DNA of 64,000 bases, from NCBI GenBank assembly GCA_958450325.1, contig OY288250.1:50296898-50360897 (forward strand), in the 5' to 3' direction. The notes under the pieces were generated by a model. It did no database searches. It saw only the letters and a list, made by a program, of their open reading frames with translations, and was not told the DNA's origin. The position numbers and the translations under genes were made by a program. This stretch comes from Agrostemma githago (Eukaryota > Streptophyta > Magnoliopsida > Caryophyllales > Caryophyllaceae). Shown in pieces: positions 14,801 through 28,250 of this stretch. How positions within the stretch are numbered: position 1 is the stretch's first letter; each line of letters starts with the position of its first letter.

Positions 14801-17800
14801 GGGTTTAGTGACCTTGAATAAGGAAAAGGGATTAGGGTTGGATTAGGCGGAGCCGCGAAGCGGGTCCGCCTAATCCAACCCTAAACCCTTTTCCGTCCCG
14901 TCTTATGCGGTACCCTACTCTTAAGGTTCAGTGTCCCATCTTTGAATCACATCCACGACAGGGTTCACCAATACCCTCTGAGGGTTCAGTTTCTTGCGGG
15001 TTTAGTGACCTTGAATAAGGAAAAGGGTTTAGGGTTGGATTAGGCGGAGCCGCGAAGCAAGTCCGCCTAATCCAACCCTAAACCCTTTTCCGTCCCGTCT
15101 TATGCGGTACATTACTCTTAAGGTTCAGTGTCCCATCTTTGAATCACATCCACGACAGGGTTCACCAATACCCTCTTAGGGTTCAGTTTCTTGCGGGTTT
15201 AGTGACCTTGAATAAGGAAAAGGGTTTAGGGTTGGATTAGGCGGAGCCGCGAAGCGGGTCCGCCTAATCCAACCCTAAACCTTATCCGTCCCGTCTTATG
15301 CGGTACCCTACTCTTAAGGTTCAGTGTCCCATCTTTGAATCACATCCACGACAGGGTTCACCAATACCCTCTTAGGGTTCAGTTTCTTGCGGGTTTAGTG
15401 ACCTTGAATAAGGAAAAGGGTTTCGGGTTGGATTAGGCGGAGCCGCGAAGCGGGTCCGCCTAATCCAACCCTAAACCCTTTTCCGACCCGTCTTATGCGG
15501 TACCCTACTCTCAAGGTTCAGTGTACCATCTTTGAATCACATCCACGACAGGGTTCACCAATACCCTCTTAGGGTTCAGTTTCTTGCGGGTTTAGTGACC
15601 TTGAATAAGGAAAAGGGTTTAGGGTTGGATTAGGCCGAGCCGCGAAGCGGTTCCGCCTAATCCAACCCTAAACCCTTTTCCGTCCCGTCTTATGCGGTAC
15701 CTTACTCTTAAGGTTCAGTTTCCCATCTTTGAATCACATCCACGACTGGGTTCACCAATACCCTCTTAGGGTTCAGTTTCTTGCGGGTTTAGTGACCTTG
15801 AATAAGGAAAAGGGTTTAGGGTTGGATTAGGCCGAGCCGCGAAGCGGGTCCGCCTAATCCAACCCTAAACTCTTTTCCGTCCCGTCTTATGCGGTACCCT
15901 ACTCTTAAGGTTCAGTGTCCCATCTTTGAATCACATCCACGACAGGGTTCACCAATACCTTCTTAGGGTTCAGTTTCTTGCGGGTTTAGTGACCTTGAAT
16001 AAGGAAAAGGGTTTAGGGTTGGATTAGGCGGAGCCGCGAAGAGGGTCCGCCTAATCCAACCCTAAACCCTTTTCCGTCCCGTCTTATGCGCTACCCTACT
16101 CTTAAGGTTCAGTGTCCCATCTTTGAATCACATCCAAGACAGGGTTCACCAATACCCTCTTAGGGTTCAGTTTCTTGTGGGTTTAGTGACCTTGAATAAG
16201 GAAAAGGGTTTAGGGTTGGATTAGGCGGAGCCGCGAAGCGGGTCCGCCTAATCCAACCCTAAACCCTTTTCCGTCCCGTCTTATGCGGTACCTTACTCTT
16301 AAGGTTCAGTGTCCCATCTTTGAATCACATCCACGACAGGGTTCACCAATACCCTCTTAGGGTTCAGTTTCCTGCGGGTTTAGTGACCTTGAATAAGGAA
16401 AAGGGATTAGGGTTGGATTAGGCGGAGCCGCGAAGCGGGTCCGCCTAATCCAACCCTAAACCCTTTTCCGTCCCGTCTTATGCGGTACCCTACTCTTAAG
16501 GTTCAGTGTCCCATCTTTGAATCACATCCACGACAGGGTTCACCAATACCCTCTTAGGGTTCAGTTTCCTGCGGGTTTAGTGACCTTGAATAAGGAAAAG
16601 GGTTTAGGGTTGGATTAGGCGGAGCCGCGAAGCAAGTCCGCCTAATCCAACCCTAAACCCTTTTCCGTCCCGTCTTATGCGGTACCTTACTCTTAAGGTT
16701 CAGTGTCCCATCTTTGAATCACATCCACGACAGGGTTCACCAATACCCTCTTAGGGTTCAGTTTCTTGCGGGTTTAGTGACCTTGAATAAGGAAAAGGGT
16801 TTAGGGTTGGATTAGGCGGAGCCGCGAAGCAAGTCCGCCTAATCCAACCCTAAACCCTTTTCCGTCCCGTCTTATGCGGTACATTACTCTTAAGGTTCAG
16901 TGTCCCATCTTTGAATCACATCCACGACAGGGTTCACCAATACCCTCTTAGGGTTCAGTTTCTTGCGGGTTTAGTGACCTTGAATAAGGAAAAGGGTTTA
17001 GGGTTGGATTAGGCGGAGCCGCGAAGCGGGTCCGCCTAATCCAACCCTAAACCTTATCCGTCCCGTCTTATGCGGTACCCTACTCTTAAGGTTCAGTGTC
17101 CTATCTTTGAATCACATCCACGACAGGGTTCACCAATACCCTCTTAGGGTTCAGTTTCTTGCGGGTTTAGTGACCTTGAATAAGGAAAAGGGTTTAGGGT
17201 TGGATTAGGCGGAGCCGCGAAGCGGGTCCGCCTAATCCAACCCTAAACCCTTTTCCGTCCCATCTTATGCGGTACCCTACTCTTAAGGTTCAGTGTCCCA
17301 TCTTTGAATCACATCCACGACAGGGTTCACCAATACCCTCTTAGGGTTCAGTTTCTTGCGGGTTTAGTGACCTTGAATAAGGAAAAGGGTTTAGGGTTGG
17401 ATTAGGCGGAGCCGCTTCGCGGGTCCGCCTAATCCAACCCTAAACCCTTTTCCGTCCCGTCTTATGCGGTACCCTACTCTTAAGGTTCAGTGTCCCATCT
17501 TTGAATCACATCCACGACAGGGTTCACCAATACCCTCTTAGGGTTCAGTTTCTTGCGGGTTTAGTGACCTTGAATAAGGAAAAGGGTTTAGGGTTGGATT
17601 AGGCGGAGCCGCGAAGCGGGTCCACCTAATCCAACCTTAAACCCTTTTCCGTCCCGTCTTATGCGGTACCCTACTCTTAAGGTTCAGTGTCCCATCTTTG
17701 AATCACATCCACGACAGGGTTCACCAATACCCTCTTAGGGTTCAGTTTCTTGCGGGTTTAGTGACCTTGAATAAGAAAAAGGGTTTAGGGTTGGATTAGG

Positions 17801-20800
17801 CGGAGCCGCGAAGCGGGTCCGCTTAATCCAACCCTAAACCCTTTTCCGTCCCGTCTTATGCGGTACCCTACTCTTAAGGTTCAGTGTCCCATCTTTGAAT
17901 CACATCCACGACAGGGTTCACCAATACCCTCTTAGGGTTCAGTTTCTTGCGGGTTTAGTGACCTTGAATAAGGAAAAGGGTTTAGGGTTGGATTAGGCGG
18001 AGCCGCGAAGCGGGTCCGCCTAATCCAACCCTAAACCCTTTTCCGTCCCATCTTATGCGGTACCCTACTCTTAAGGTTCAGTGTCCCATCTTTGAATCAC
18101 ATCCACGACAGGGTTCACCAATACCCTCTTAGGGTTCAGTTTCTTGCGGGTTTAGTGACCTTGAATAAGGAAAAGGGTTTAGGGTTGGATTAGGCGGAGC
18201 CGCGAAGCGGGTCCGCCTAATCCAACCCTAAACCTTTTCCGTCCCGTCTTATGCGGTACCCTACTCTTAAGGTTCAGTGTCCCATCTTTGAATCACATCC
18301 ACGGCAGGGTTCACCAATACCCTCTTAGGGTTCAGTTTCTTGCGGGTTTAGTGACCTTGAATAAGGAAAAGGGTTTCGGGTTGGATTAGGCGGAGCCGCG
18401 AAGCGGGTCCGCCTAATCCAACCCTAAACCCTTTTCCGTCCCGTCTTATGCGGTACCCTACTCTCAAGGTTCAGTGTCCCATCTTTGAATCACATCCACG
18501 ACAGGGTTCACCAATACCCTCTTAGGGTTCAGTTTCTTGCGGGTTTAGTGACCTTGAATAAGGAAAAGGGTTTAGGGTTGGATTAGGCCGAGCCGCGAAG
18601 CGGGTCCGCCTAATCCAACCCTAAACCCTTTTCCGTCCCGTCTTATGCGGTACCTTACTCTTAAGGTTCAGTTTCCCATCTTTGAATCACATCCACGACT
18701 GGGTTCACCAATACCCTCTTAGGGTTCAGTTTCTTGCGGGTTTAGTGACCTTGAATAAGGAAAAGGGTTTAGGGTTGGATTAGGCGGAGCCGCGAAGCGG
18801 GTCCGCCTAATCCAACCCTAAACCCTTTTCCGTCCCGTCTTATGCGGTACCCTACTCTTAAGGTTCAGTGTCCCATCTTTGAATCACATCCACGACAGGG
18901 TTCACGAATACCTTCTTAGGGTTCAGTTTCTTGCGGGTTTAGTGACCTTGAATAAGGAAAAGGGTTTAGGGTTGGATTAGGCGGAGCCGCGAAGAGGGTC
19001 CGCCTAATCCAACCCTAAACCCTTTTCCGTCCCGTCTTATGCGCTACCCTACTCTTAAGGTTCAGTGTCCCATCTTTGAATCACATCCAAGACAGGGTTC
19101 ACCAATACCCTCTTAGGGTTCAGTTTCTTGCGGGTTTAGTGACCTTGAATAAGGAATAGGGTTTAGGGTTGGATTAGGCGGACCCGCGAAAAGCGGGTCC
19201 GCCTAATCCAACCCTAAACCCTTTTCCGTCCCGTCTTATGCGGTACCTTACTCTTAAGGTTCAGTGTCCCATCTTTGAATCACATCCACGACAGGGTTCA
19301 CCAATACCCTCTTAGGGTTCAGTTTCCTGCGGGTTTAGTGACCTTGAATAAGGAAAAGGGATTAGGGTTGGATTAGGCGGAGCCGCGAAGCGGGTCCGCC
19401 TAATCCAACCCTAAACCCTTTTCCGTCCCGTCTTATGCGGTACCCTACTCTTAAGGTTCAGTGTCCCATCTTTGAATCACATCCACGACAGGGTTCACCA
19501 ATACCCTCTTAGGGTTCAGTTTCTTGCGGGTTTAGTGACCTTGAATAAGGAAAAGGGTTTAGGGTTGGATTAGGCGGAGCCGCGAAGCAAGTCCGCCTAA
19601 TCCAACCCTAAACCCTTTTCCGTCCCGTCTTATGCGGTACATTACTCTTAAGGTTCAGTGTCCCATCTTTGAATCACATCCACGACAGGGTTCACCAATA
19701 CCCTCTTAGGGTTCAGTTTCTTGCGGGTTTAGTGACCTTGAATAAGGAAAAGGGTTTAGGGTTGGATTAGGCGGAGCCGCGAAGCGGGTCCGCCTAATCC
19801 AACCCTAAACCTTATCCGTCCCGTCTTATGCGGTACCCTACTCTTAAGGTTCAGTGTCCCATCTTTGAATCACATCCACGACAGGGTTCACCAATACCCT
19901 CTTAGGGTTCAGTTTCTTGCGGGTTTAGTGACCTTGAATAAGAAAAAGGGTTTAGGGTTGGATTAGGCGGAGCCGCGAAGCGGGTCCACTTAATCCAACC
20001 CTAAACCCTTTTCCGTCCCGTCTTATGCGGTACCCTACTCTTAAGGTTCAGTGTCCCATCTTTGAATCACATCCACGACAGGGTTCACCAATACCCTCTT
20101 AGGGTTCAGTTTCTTGCGGGTTTAGTGACCTTGAATAAGGAAAAGGGTTTAGGGTTGGATTAGGCGGAGCCGCGAAGCGGGTCCGCCTAATCCAACCCTA
20201 AACCCTTTTCCGTCCCATCTTATGCGGTACCCTACTCTTAAGGTTCAGTGTCCCATCTTTGAATCACATCCACGACAGGGTTCACCAATACCCTCTTAGG
20301 GTTCAGTTTCTTGCGGGTTTAGTGACCTTGAATAAGGAAAAGGGTTTAGGGTTGGATTAGGCGGAGCCGCGAAGCGGGTCCGCCTAATCCAACCCTAAAC
20401 CTTTTCCGTCCCATCCTATGCGGTACCCTACTCTTAAGGTTCAGTGTCCCATCTTTGAATCACATCCACGGCAGGGTTCACCAATACCCTCTTAGGGTTC
20501 AGTTTCTTGCGGGTTTAGTGACCTTGAATAAGGAAAAGGGTTTCGGGTTGGATTAGGCGGAGCCGCGAAGCGGGTCCGCCTAATCCAACCCTAAACCCTT
20601 TTCCGTCCCGTCTTATGCGGTACCCTACTCTCAAGGTTCAGTGTCCCATCTTTGAATCACATCCACGACAGGGTTCACCAATACCCTCTTAGGGTTCAGT
20701 TTCTTGCGGGTTTAGTGACCTTGAATAAGGAAAAGGGTTTAGGGTTGGATTAGGCCGAGCCGCGAAGCGGGTCCGCCTAATCCAACCCTAAACCCTTTTC

Positions 20801-23500
20801 CGTCCCGTCTTATGCGGTACCTTACTCTTAAGGTTCAGTTTCCCATCTTTGAATCACATCCACGACTGGGTTCACCAATACCCTCTTAGGGTTCAGTTTC
20901 TTGCGGGTTTAGTGACCTTGAATAAGGAAAAGGGTTTAGGGTTGGATTAGGCGGAGCCGCGAAGCGGGTCCGCCTAATCCAACCCTAAACCCTTTTCCGT
21001 CCCGTCTTATGCGGTACCCTACTCTTAAGGTTCAGTGTCCCATCTTTGAATCACATCCACGACAGGGTTCACGAATACCTTCTTAGGGTTCAGTTTCTTG
21101 CGGGTTTAGTGACCTTGAATAAGGAAAAGGGTTTAGGGTTGGATTAGGCGGAGCCGCGAAGAGGGTCCGCCTAATCCAACCCTAAACCCTTTTCCGTCCC
21201 GTCTTATGCGCTACCCTACTCTTAAGGTTCAGTGTCCCATCTTTGAATCACATCCAAGACAGGGTTCACCAATACCCTCTTAGGGTTCAGTTTCTTGCGG
21301 GTTTAGTGACCTTGAATAAGGAAAAGGGTTTAGGGTTGGATTAGGCGGACCCGCGAAAAGCGGGTCCGCCTAATCCAACCCTAAACCCTTTTCCGTCCCG
21401 TCTTATGCGGTACCTTACTCTTAAGGTTCAGTGTCCCATCTTTGAATCACATCCACGACAGGGTTCACCAATACCCTCTTAGGGTTCAGTTTCCTGCGGG
21501 TTTAGTGACCTTGAATAAGGAAAAGGGATTAGGGTTGGATTAGGCGGAGCCGCGAAGCGGGTCCGCCTAATCCAACCCTAAACCCTTTTCCGTCCCGTCT
21601 TATGCGGTACCCTACTCTTAAGGTTCAGTGTCCCATCTTTGAATCACATCCACGACAGGGTTCACCAATACCCTCTTAGGGTTCAGTTTCTTGCGGGTTT
21701 AGTGACCTTGAATAAGGAAAAGGGTTTAGGGTTGGATTAGGCGGAGCCGCGAAGCAAGTCCGCCTAATCCAACCCTAAACCCTTTTCCGTCCCGTCTTAT
21801 GCGGTACATTACTCTTAAGGTTCAGTGTCCCATCTTTGAATCACATCCACGACAGGGTTCACCAATACCCTCTTAGGGTTCAGTTTCTTGCGGGTTTAGT
21901 GACCTTGAATAAGGAAAAGGGTTTAGGGTTGGATTAGGCGGAGCCGCGAAGCGGGTCCGCCTAATCCAACCCTAAACCTTATCCGTCCCGTCTTATGCGG
22001 TACCCTACTCTTAAGGTTCAGTGTCCCATCTTTGAATCACATCCACGACAGGGTTCACCAATACCCTCTTAGGGTTCAGTTTCTTGCGGGTTTAGTGACC
22101 TTGAATAAGGAAAAGGGTTTCGGGTTGGATTAGGCGGAGCCGCGAAGCGGGTCCGCCTAATCCAACCCTAAACCCTTTTCCGACCCGTCTTATGCGGTAC
22201 CCTACTCTCAAGGTTCAGTGTCCCATCTTTGAATCACATCCACGACAGGGTTCACCAATACCCTCTTAGGGTTCAGTTTCTTGCGGGTTTAGTGACCTTG
22301 AATAAGGAAAAGGGTTTAGGGTTGGATTAGGCCGAGCCGCGAAGCGGGTCCGCCTAATCCAACCCTAAACCCTTTTCCGTCCCGTCTTATGCGGTACCTT
22401 ACTCTTAAGGTTCAGTTTCCCATCTTTGAATCACATCCACGACTGGGTTCACCAATACCCTCTTAGGGTTCAGTTTCTTGCGGGTTTAGTGACCTTGAAT
22501 AAGGAAAAGGGTTTAGGGTTGGATTAGGCCGAGCCGCGAAGCGGGTCCGCCTAATCCAACCCTAAACTCTTTTCCGTCCCGTCTTATGCGGTACCCTACT
22601 CTTAAGGTTCAGTGTCCCATCTTTGAATCACATCCACGACAGGGTTCACCAATACCTTCTTAGGGTTCAGTTTCTTGCGGGTTTAGTGACCTTGAATAAG
22701 GAAAAGGGTTTAGGGTTGGATTAGGCGGAGCCGCGAAGAGGGTCCGCCTAATCCAACCCTAAACCCTTTTCCGTCCCGTCTTATGCGCTACCCTACTCTT
22801 AAGGTTCAGTGTCCCATCTTTGAATCACATCCAAGACAGGGTTCACCAATACCCTCTTAGGGTTCAGTTTCTTGTGGGTTTAGTGACCTTGAATAAGGAA
22901 AAGGGTTTAGGGTTGGATTAGGCGGAGCCGCGAAGCGGGTCCGCCTCATCCAACCCTAAACCCTTTTCCGTCCCGTCTTATGCGGTACCTTACTCTTAAG
23001 GTTCAGTGTCCCATCTTTGAATCACATCCACGACAGGGTTCACCAATACCCTCTTAGGGTTCAGTTTCCTGCGGGTTTAGTGACCTTGAATAAGGAAAAG
23101 GGATTAGGGTTGGATTAGGCGGAGCCGCGAAGCGGGTCCGCCTAATCCAACCCTAAACCCTTTTCCGTCCCGTCTTATGCGGTACCCTACTCTTAAGGTT
23201 CAGTGTCCCATCTTTGAATCACATCCACGACAGGGTTCACCAATACCCTCTTAGGGTTCAGTTTCCTGCGGGTTTAGTGACCTTGAATAAGGAAAAGGGT
23301 TTAGGGTTGGATTAGGCGGAGCCGCGAAGCAAGTCCGCCTAATCCAACCCTAAACCCTTTTCCGTCCCGTCTTATGCGGTACCTTACTCTTAAGGTTCAG
23401 TGTCCCATCTTTGAATCACATCCACGACAGGGTTCACCAATACCCTCTTAGGGTTCAGTTTCTTGCGGGTTTAGTGACCTTGAATAAGGAAAAGGGTTTA
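8844..23500. repeat. Satellite zone with 11/14-unit higher-order repeats
   Basis: An ordered set of variants recurs as a group: CCACGGCAG, CTCTCAAGG, CGACTGGG, CACGAATACC, AGAGGGTCC with GCGCTACCC, a GAAAA-loop hairpin, CCTGCGGG with GGGATTAG, AGCAAGTCC, GTACATTA and AACCTTATCC. CCACGG occurs at 8844, 11602, 13769, 18299 and 20466, spacings of 14, 11, 23 and 11 units. The GAAAA-loop variant (9731, 12489, 14656, 19186, 21353) gives the same spacings. A further block from about 15.4 kb recurs near 22.1 kb at 34 units, shown by the shared CCGACCCG (15483, 22180) and TTGTGGG variants. Exact block edges need a dot plot. Confidence 0.8.
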
Positions 23501-26299
23501 GGGTTGGATTAGGCGGAGCCGCGAAGAGGGTCCGCCTAATCCAACCCTAAACCCTTTTCCGTCCCGTCTTATGCGCTACCCTACTCTTAAGGTTCAGTGT
23601 CCCATCTTTGAATCACATCCAAGACAGGGTTCACCAATACCCTCTTAGGGTTCAGTTTCTTGCGGGTTTTGTGACCTTGAATAAGGAAAAGGGTTTAGGG
23701 TTGGATTAGGCCGAGCCGCGAAGCGGGTCCGCCTAATCCAACCCTAAACCCTTTTCCGTCCCGTCTTATGCGGTACCTTACTCTTAAGGTTCAGTTTCCC
23801 ATCTTTGAATCACATCCACGACTGGGTTCACCAATACCCTCTTAGGGTTCAGTTTCTTGCGGGTTTAGTGACCTTGAATAAGGAAAAGGGTTTAGGGTTG
23901 GATTAGGCGGAGCCGCGAAGCGGGTCCGCCTAATCCAACCCTAAACCCTTTTCCGTCCCGTCTTATGCGGTACCCTACTCTTAAGGTTCAGTGTCCCATC
24001 TTTGAATCACATCCACGACAGGGTTCACCAATACCTTCTTAGGGTTCAGTTTCTTGCGGGTTTAGTGACCTTGAATAAGGAAAAGGGTTTAGGGTTGGAT
24101 TAGGCGGAGCCGCGAAGAGGGTCCGCCTAATCCAACCCTAAACCCTTTTCCGTCCCGTCTTATGCGCTACCCTACTCTTAAGGTTCAGTGTCCCATCTTT
24201 GAATCACATCCAAGACAGGGTTCACCAATACCCTCTTAGGGTTCAGTTTCTTGCGGGTTTAGTGACCTTGAATAAGGAAAAGGGTTTAGGGTTGGATTAG
24301 GCCGAGCCGCGAAGCGGGTCCGCCTAATCCAACCCTAAACCCTTTTCCGTCCCGTCTTATGCGGTACCTTACTCTTAAGGTTCAGTTTCCCATCTTTGAA
24401 TCACATCCACGACTGGGTTCACCAATACCCTCTTAGGGTTCAGTTTCTTGCGGGTTTAGTGACCTTGAATAAGGAAAAGGGTTTAGGGTTGGATTAGGCC
24501 GAGCCGCGAAGCGGGTCCGCCTAATCCAACCCTAAACTCTTTTCCGTCCCGTCTTATGCGGTACCCTACTCTTAAGGTTCAGTGTCCCATCTTTGAATCA
24601 CATCCACGACAGGGTTCACCAATACCTTCTTAGGGTTCAGTTTCTTGCGGGTTTAGTGACCTTGAATAAGGAAAAGGGTTTAGGGTTGGATTAGGCGGAG
24701 CCGCAAAGAGGGTCCGCCTAATCCAACCCTAAACCCTTTTCCGTCCCGTCTTATGCGCTACCCTACTCTTAAGGTTCAGTGTCCCATCTTTGAATCACAT
24801 CCAAGACAGGGTTCACCAATACCCTCTTAGGGTTCAGTTTCTTGTGGGTTTAGTGACCTTGAATAAGGAAAAGGGTTTAGGGTTGGATTAGGCGGAGCCG
24901 CGAAGCGGGTCCGCCTAATCCAACCCTAAACCCTTTTCCGTCCCGTCTTATGCGGTACCTTACTCTTAAGGTTCAGTGTCCCATCTTTGAATCACATCCA
25001 CGACAGGGTTCACCAATACCCTCTTAGGGTTCAGTTTCCTGCGGGTTTAGTGACCTTGAATAAGGAAAAGGGATTAGGGTTGGATTAGGCGGAGCCGCGA
25101 AGCGGGTCCGCCTAATCCAACCCTAAACCCTTTTCCGTCCCGTCTTATGCGGTACCCTACTCTTAAGGTTCAGTGTCCCATCTTTGAATCACATCCACGA
25201 CAGGGTTCACCAATACCCTCTTAGGGTTCAGTTTCCTGCGGGTTTAGTGACCTTGAATAAGGAAAAGGGTTTAGGGTTGGATTAGGCGGAGCCGCGAAGC
25301 AAGTCCGCCTAATCCAACCCTAAACCCTTTTCCGTCCCGTCTTATGCGGTACCTTACTCTTAAGGTTCAGTGTCCCATCTTTGAATCACATCCACGACAG
25401 GGTTCACCAATACCCTCTTAGGGTTCAGTTTCTTGCGGGTTTAGTGACCTTGAATAAGGAAAAGGGTTTAGGGTTGGATTAGGCGGAGCCGCGAAGAGGG
25501 TCCGCCTAATCCAACCCTAAACCCTTTTCCGTCCCGTCTTATGCGCTACCCTACTCTTAAGGTTCAGTGTCCCATCTTTGAATCACATCCAAGACAGGGT
25601 TCACCAATACCCTCTTAGGGTTCAGTTTCTTGCGGGTTTAGTGACCTTGAATAAGGAAAAGGGTTTAGGGTTGGATTAGGCCGAGCCGCGAAGCGGGTCC
25701 GCCTAATCCAACCCTAAACCCTTTTCCGTCCCGTCTTATGCGGTACCTTACTCTTAAGGTTCAGTTTCCCATCTTTGAATCACATCCACGACTGGGTTCA
25801 CCAATACCCTCTTAGGGTTCAGTTTCTTGCGGGTTTAGTGACCTTGAATAAGGAAAAGGGTTTAGGGTTGGATTAGGCGGAGCCGCGAAGCGGGTCCGCC
25901 TAATCCAACCCTAAACCCTTTTACGTCCCGTCTTATGCGGTACCCTACTCTTAAGGTTCAGTGTCCCATCTTTGAATCACATCCACGACAGGGTTCACCA
26001 ATACCTTCTTAGGGTTCAGTTTCTTGCGGGTTTAGTGACCTTGAATAAGGAAAAGGGTTTAGGGTTGGATTAGGCGGAGCCGCGAAGAGGGTCCGCCTAA
26101 TCCAACCCTAAACCCTTTTCCGTCCCGTCTTATGCGCTACCCTACTCTTAAGGTTCAGTGTCCCATCTTTGAATCACATCCAAGACAGGGTTCACCAATA
26201 CCCTCTTAGGGTTCAGTTTCTTGCGGGTTTAGTGACCTTGAATAAGGAAAAGGGTTTAGGGTTGGATTAGGCGGAGCCGCGAAGCGGGTCCGCCTAATC

Positions 26300-28250
26300 C
26301 AACCCTAAACCCTTTTCCGTCCCGTCTTATGCGGTACCTTACTCTTAAGGTTCAGTGTCCCATCTTTGAATCACATCCACGACAGGGTTCACCAATACCC
26401 TCTTAGGGTTCAGTTTCCTGCGGGTTTAGTGACCTTGAATAAGGAAAAGGGATTAGGGTTGGATTAGGCGGAGCCACGAAGCGGGTCCGCCTAATCCAAC
26501 CCTAAACCCTTTTCCGTCCCGTCTTATGCGGTACCCTACTCTTAAGGTTCAGTGTCCCATCTTTGAATCACATCCACGACAGGGTTCACCAATACCCTCT
26601 TAGGGTTCAGTTTCTTGCGGGTTTAGTGACCTTGAATAAGGAAAAGGGTTTAGGGTTGGATTAGGCGGAGCCGCGAAGCAAGTCCGCCTAATCCAACCCT
26701 AAACCCTTTTCCGTCCCGTCTTATGCGGTACCTTACTCTTATGGTTCAGTGTCCCATCTTTGAATCACATCCACGACAGGGTTCACCAATACCCTCTTAG
26801 GTTTCAGTTTCTTGCGGGTTTAGTGACCTTGAATAAGGAAAAGGGTTTAGGGTTGGATTAGGCGGAGCCGCGAAGAGGGTCCGCCTAATCCAACCCTAAA
26901 CCCTTTTCCGTCCCGTCTTATGCGCTACCCTACTCTTAAGGTTCAGTGTCCCATCTTTGAATCACATCCAAGACAGGGTTCACCAATACCCTCTTAGGGT
27001 TCAGTTTCTTGCGGGTTTAGTGACCTTGAATAAGGAAAAGGGTTTAGGGTTGGATTAGGCGGAGCCGCGAAGCGGGTCCGCCTAATCCAACCCTAAACCC
27101 TTTTCCGTCCCGTCTTATGCGGTACCTTACTCTTAAGGTTCAGTGTCCCATCTTTGAATCACATCCACGACAGGGTTCACCAATACCCTCTTAGGGTTCA
27201 GTTTCCTGCGGGTTTAGTGACCTTGAATAAGGAAAAGGGATTAGGGTTGGATTAGGCGGAGCCACGAAGCGGGTCCGCCTAATCCAACCCTAAACCCTTT
27301 TCCGTCCCGTCTTATGCGGTACCCTACTCTTAAGGTTCAGTGTCCCATCTTTGAATCACATCCACGACAGGGTTCACCAATACCCTCTTAGGGTTCAGTT
27401 TCTTGCGGGTTTAGTGACCTTGAATAAGGAAAAGGGTTTAGGGTTGGATTAGGCGGAGCCGCGAAGCAAGTCCGCCTAATCCAACCCTAAACCCTTTTCC
27501 GTCCCGTCTTATGCGGTACCTTACTCTTATGGTTCAGTGTCCCATCTTTGAATCACATCCACGACAGGGTTCACCAATACCCTCTTAGGTTTCAGTTTCT
27601 TGCGGGTTTAGTGACCTTGAATAAGGAAAAGGGTTTAGGGTTGGATTAGGCGGAGCCGCGAAGAGGGTCCGCCTAATCCAACCCTAAACCCTTTTCCGTC
27701 CCGTCTTATGCGCTACCCTACTCTTAAGGTTCAGTGTCCCATCTTTGAATTACATCCAAGACAGGGTTCACCAATACCCTCTTAGGGTTCAGTTTCTTGC
27801 GGGTTTAGTGACCTTGAATAAGGAAAAGGGTTTAGGGTTGGATTAGGCGGAGCCGCGAAGCGGGTCCGCCTAATCCAACCCTAAACCCTTTTCCGTCCCG
27901 TCTTATGCGGTACCTTACTCTTAAGGTTCAGTGTCCCATCTTTGAATCACATCCACGACAGGGTTCACCAATACCCTCTTAGGGTTCAGTTTCCTGCGGG
28001 TTTAGTGACCTTGAATAAGGAAAAGGGATTAGGGTTGGATTAGGCGGAGCCACGAAGCGGGTCCGCCTAATCCAACCCTAAACCCTTTTCCGTCCCGTCT
28101 TATGCGGTACCCTACTCTTAAGGTTCAGTGTCCCATCTTTGAATCACATCCACGACAGGGTTCACCAATACCCTCTTAGGGTTCAGTTTCTTGCGGGTTT
28201 AGTGACCTTGAATAAGGAAAAGGGTTTAGGGTTGGATTAGGCGGAGCCGC
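26300..28250. repeat. Local 4-unit (788-bp) higher-order repeat
   Basis: The variant GCCACGAAG (CpG lost in the left arm) appears at 26473, 27261 and 28049, exactly 788 bp or four units apart. Neighbouring variants (CTCTTATGG, TAGGTTTCAG, AGAGGGTCC) keep the same order in consecutive blocks. The same variant returns at 29231, 31201, 32186 and about 33762, with spacings of 6, 10, 5 and 8 units. Confidence 0.75.
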
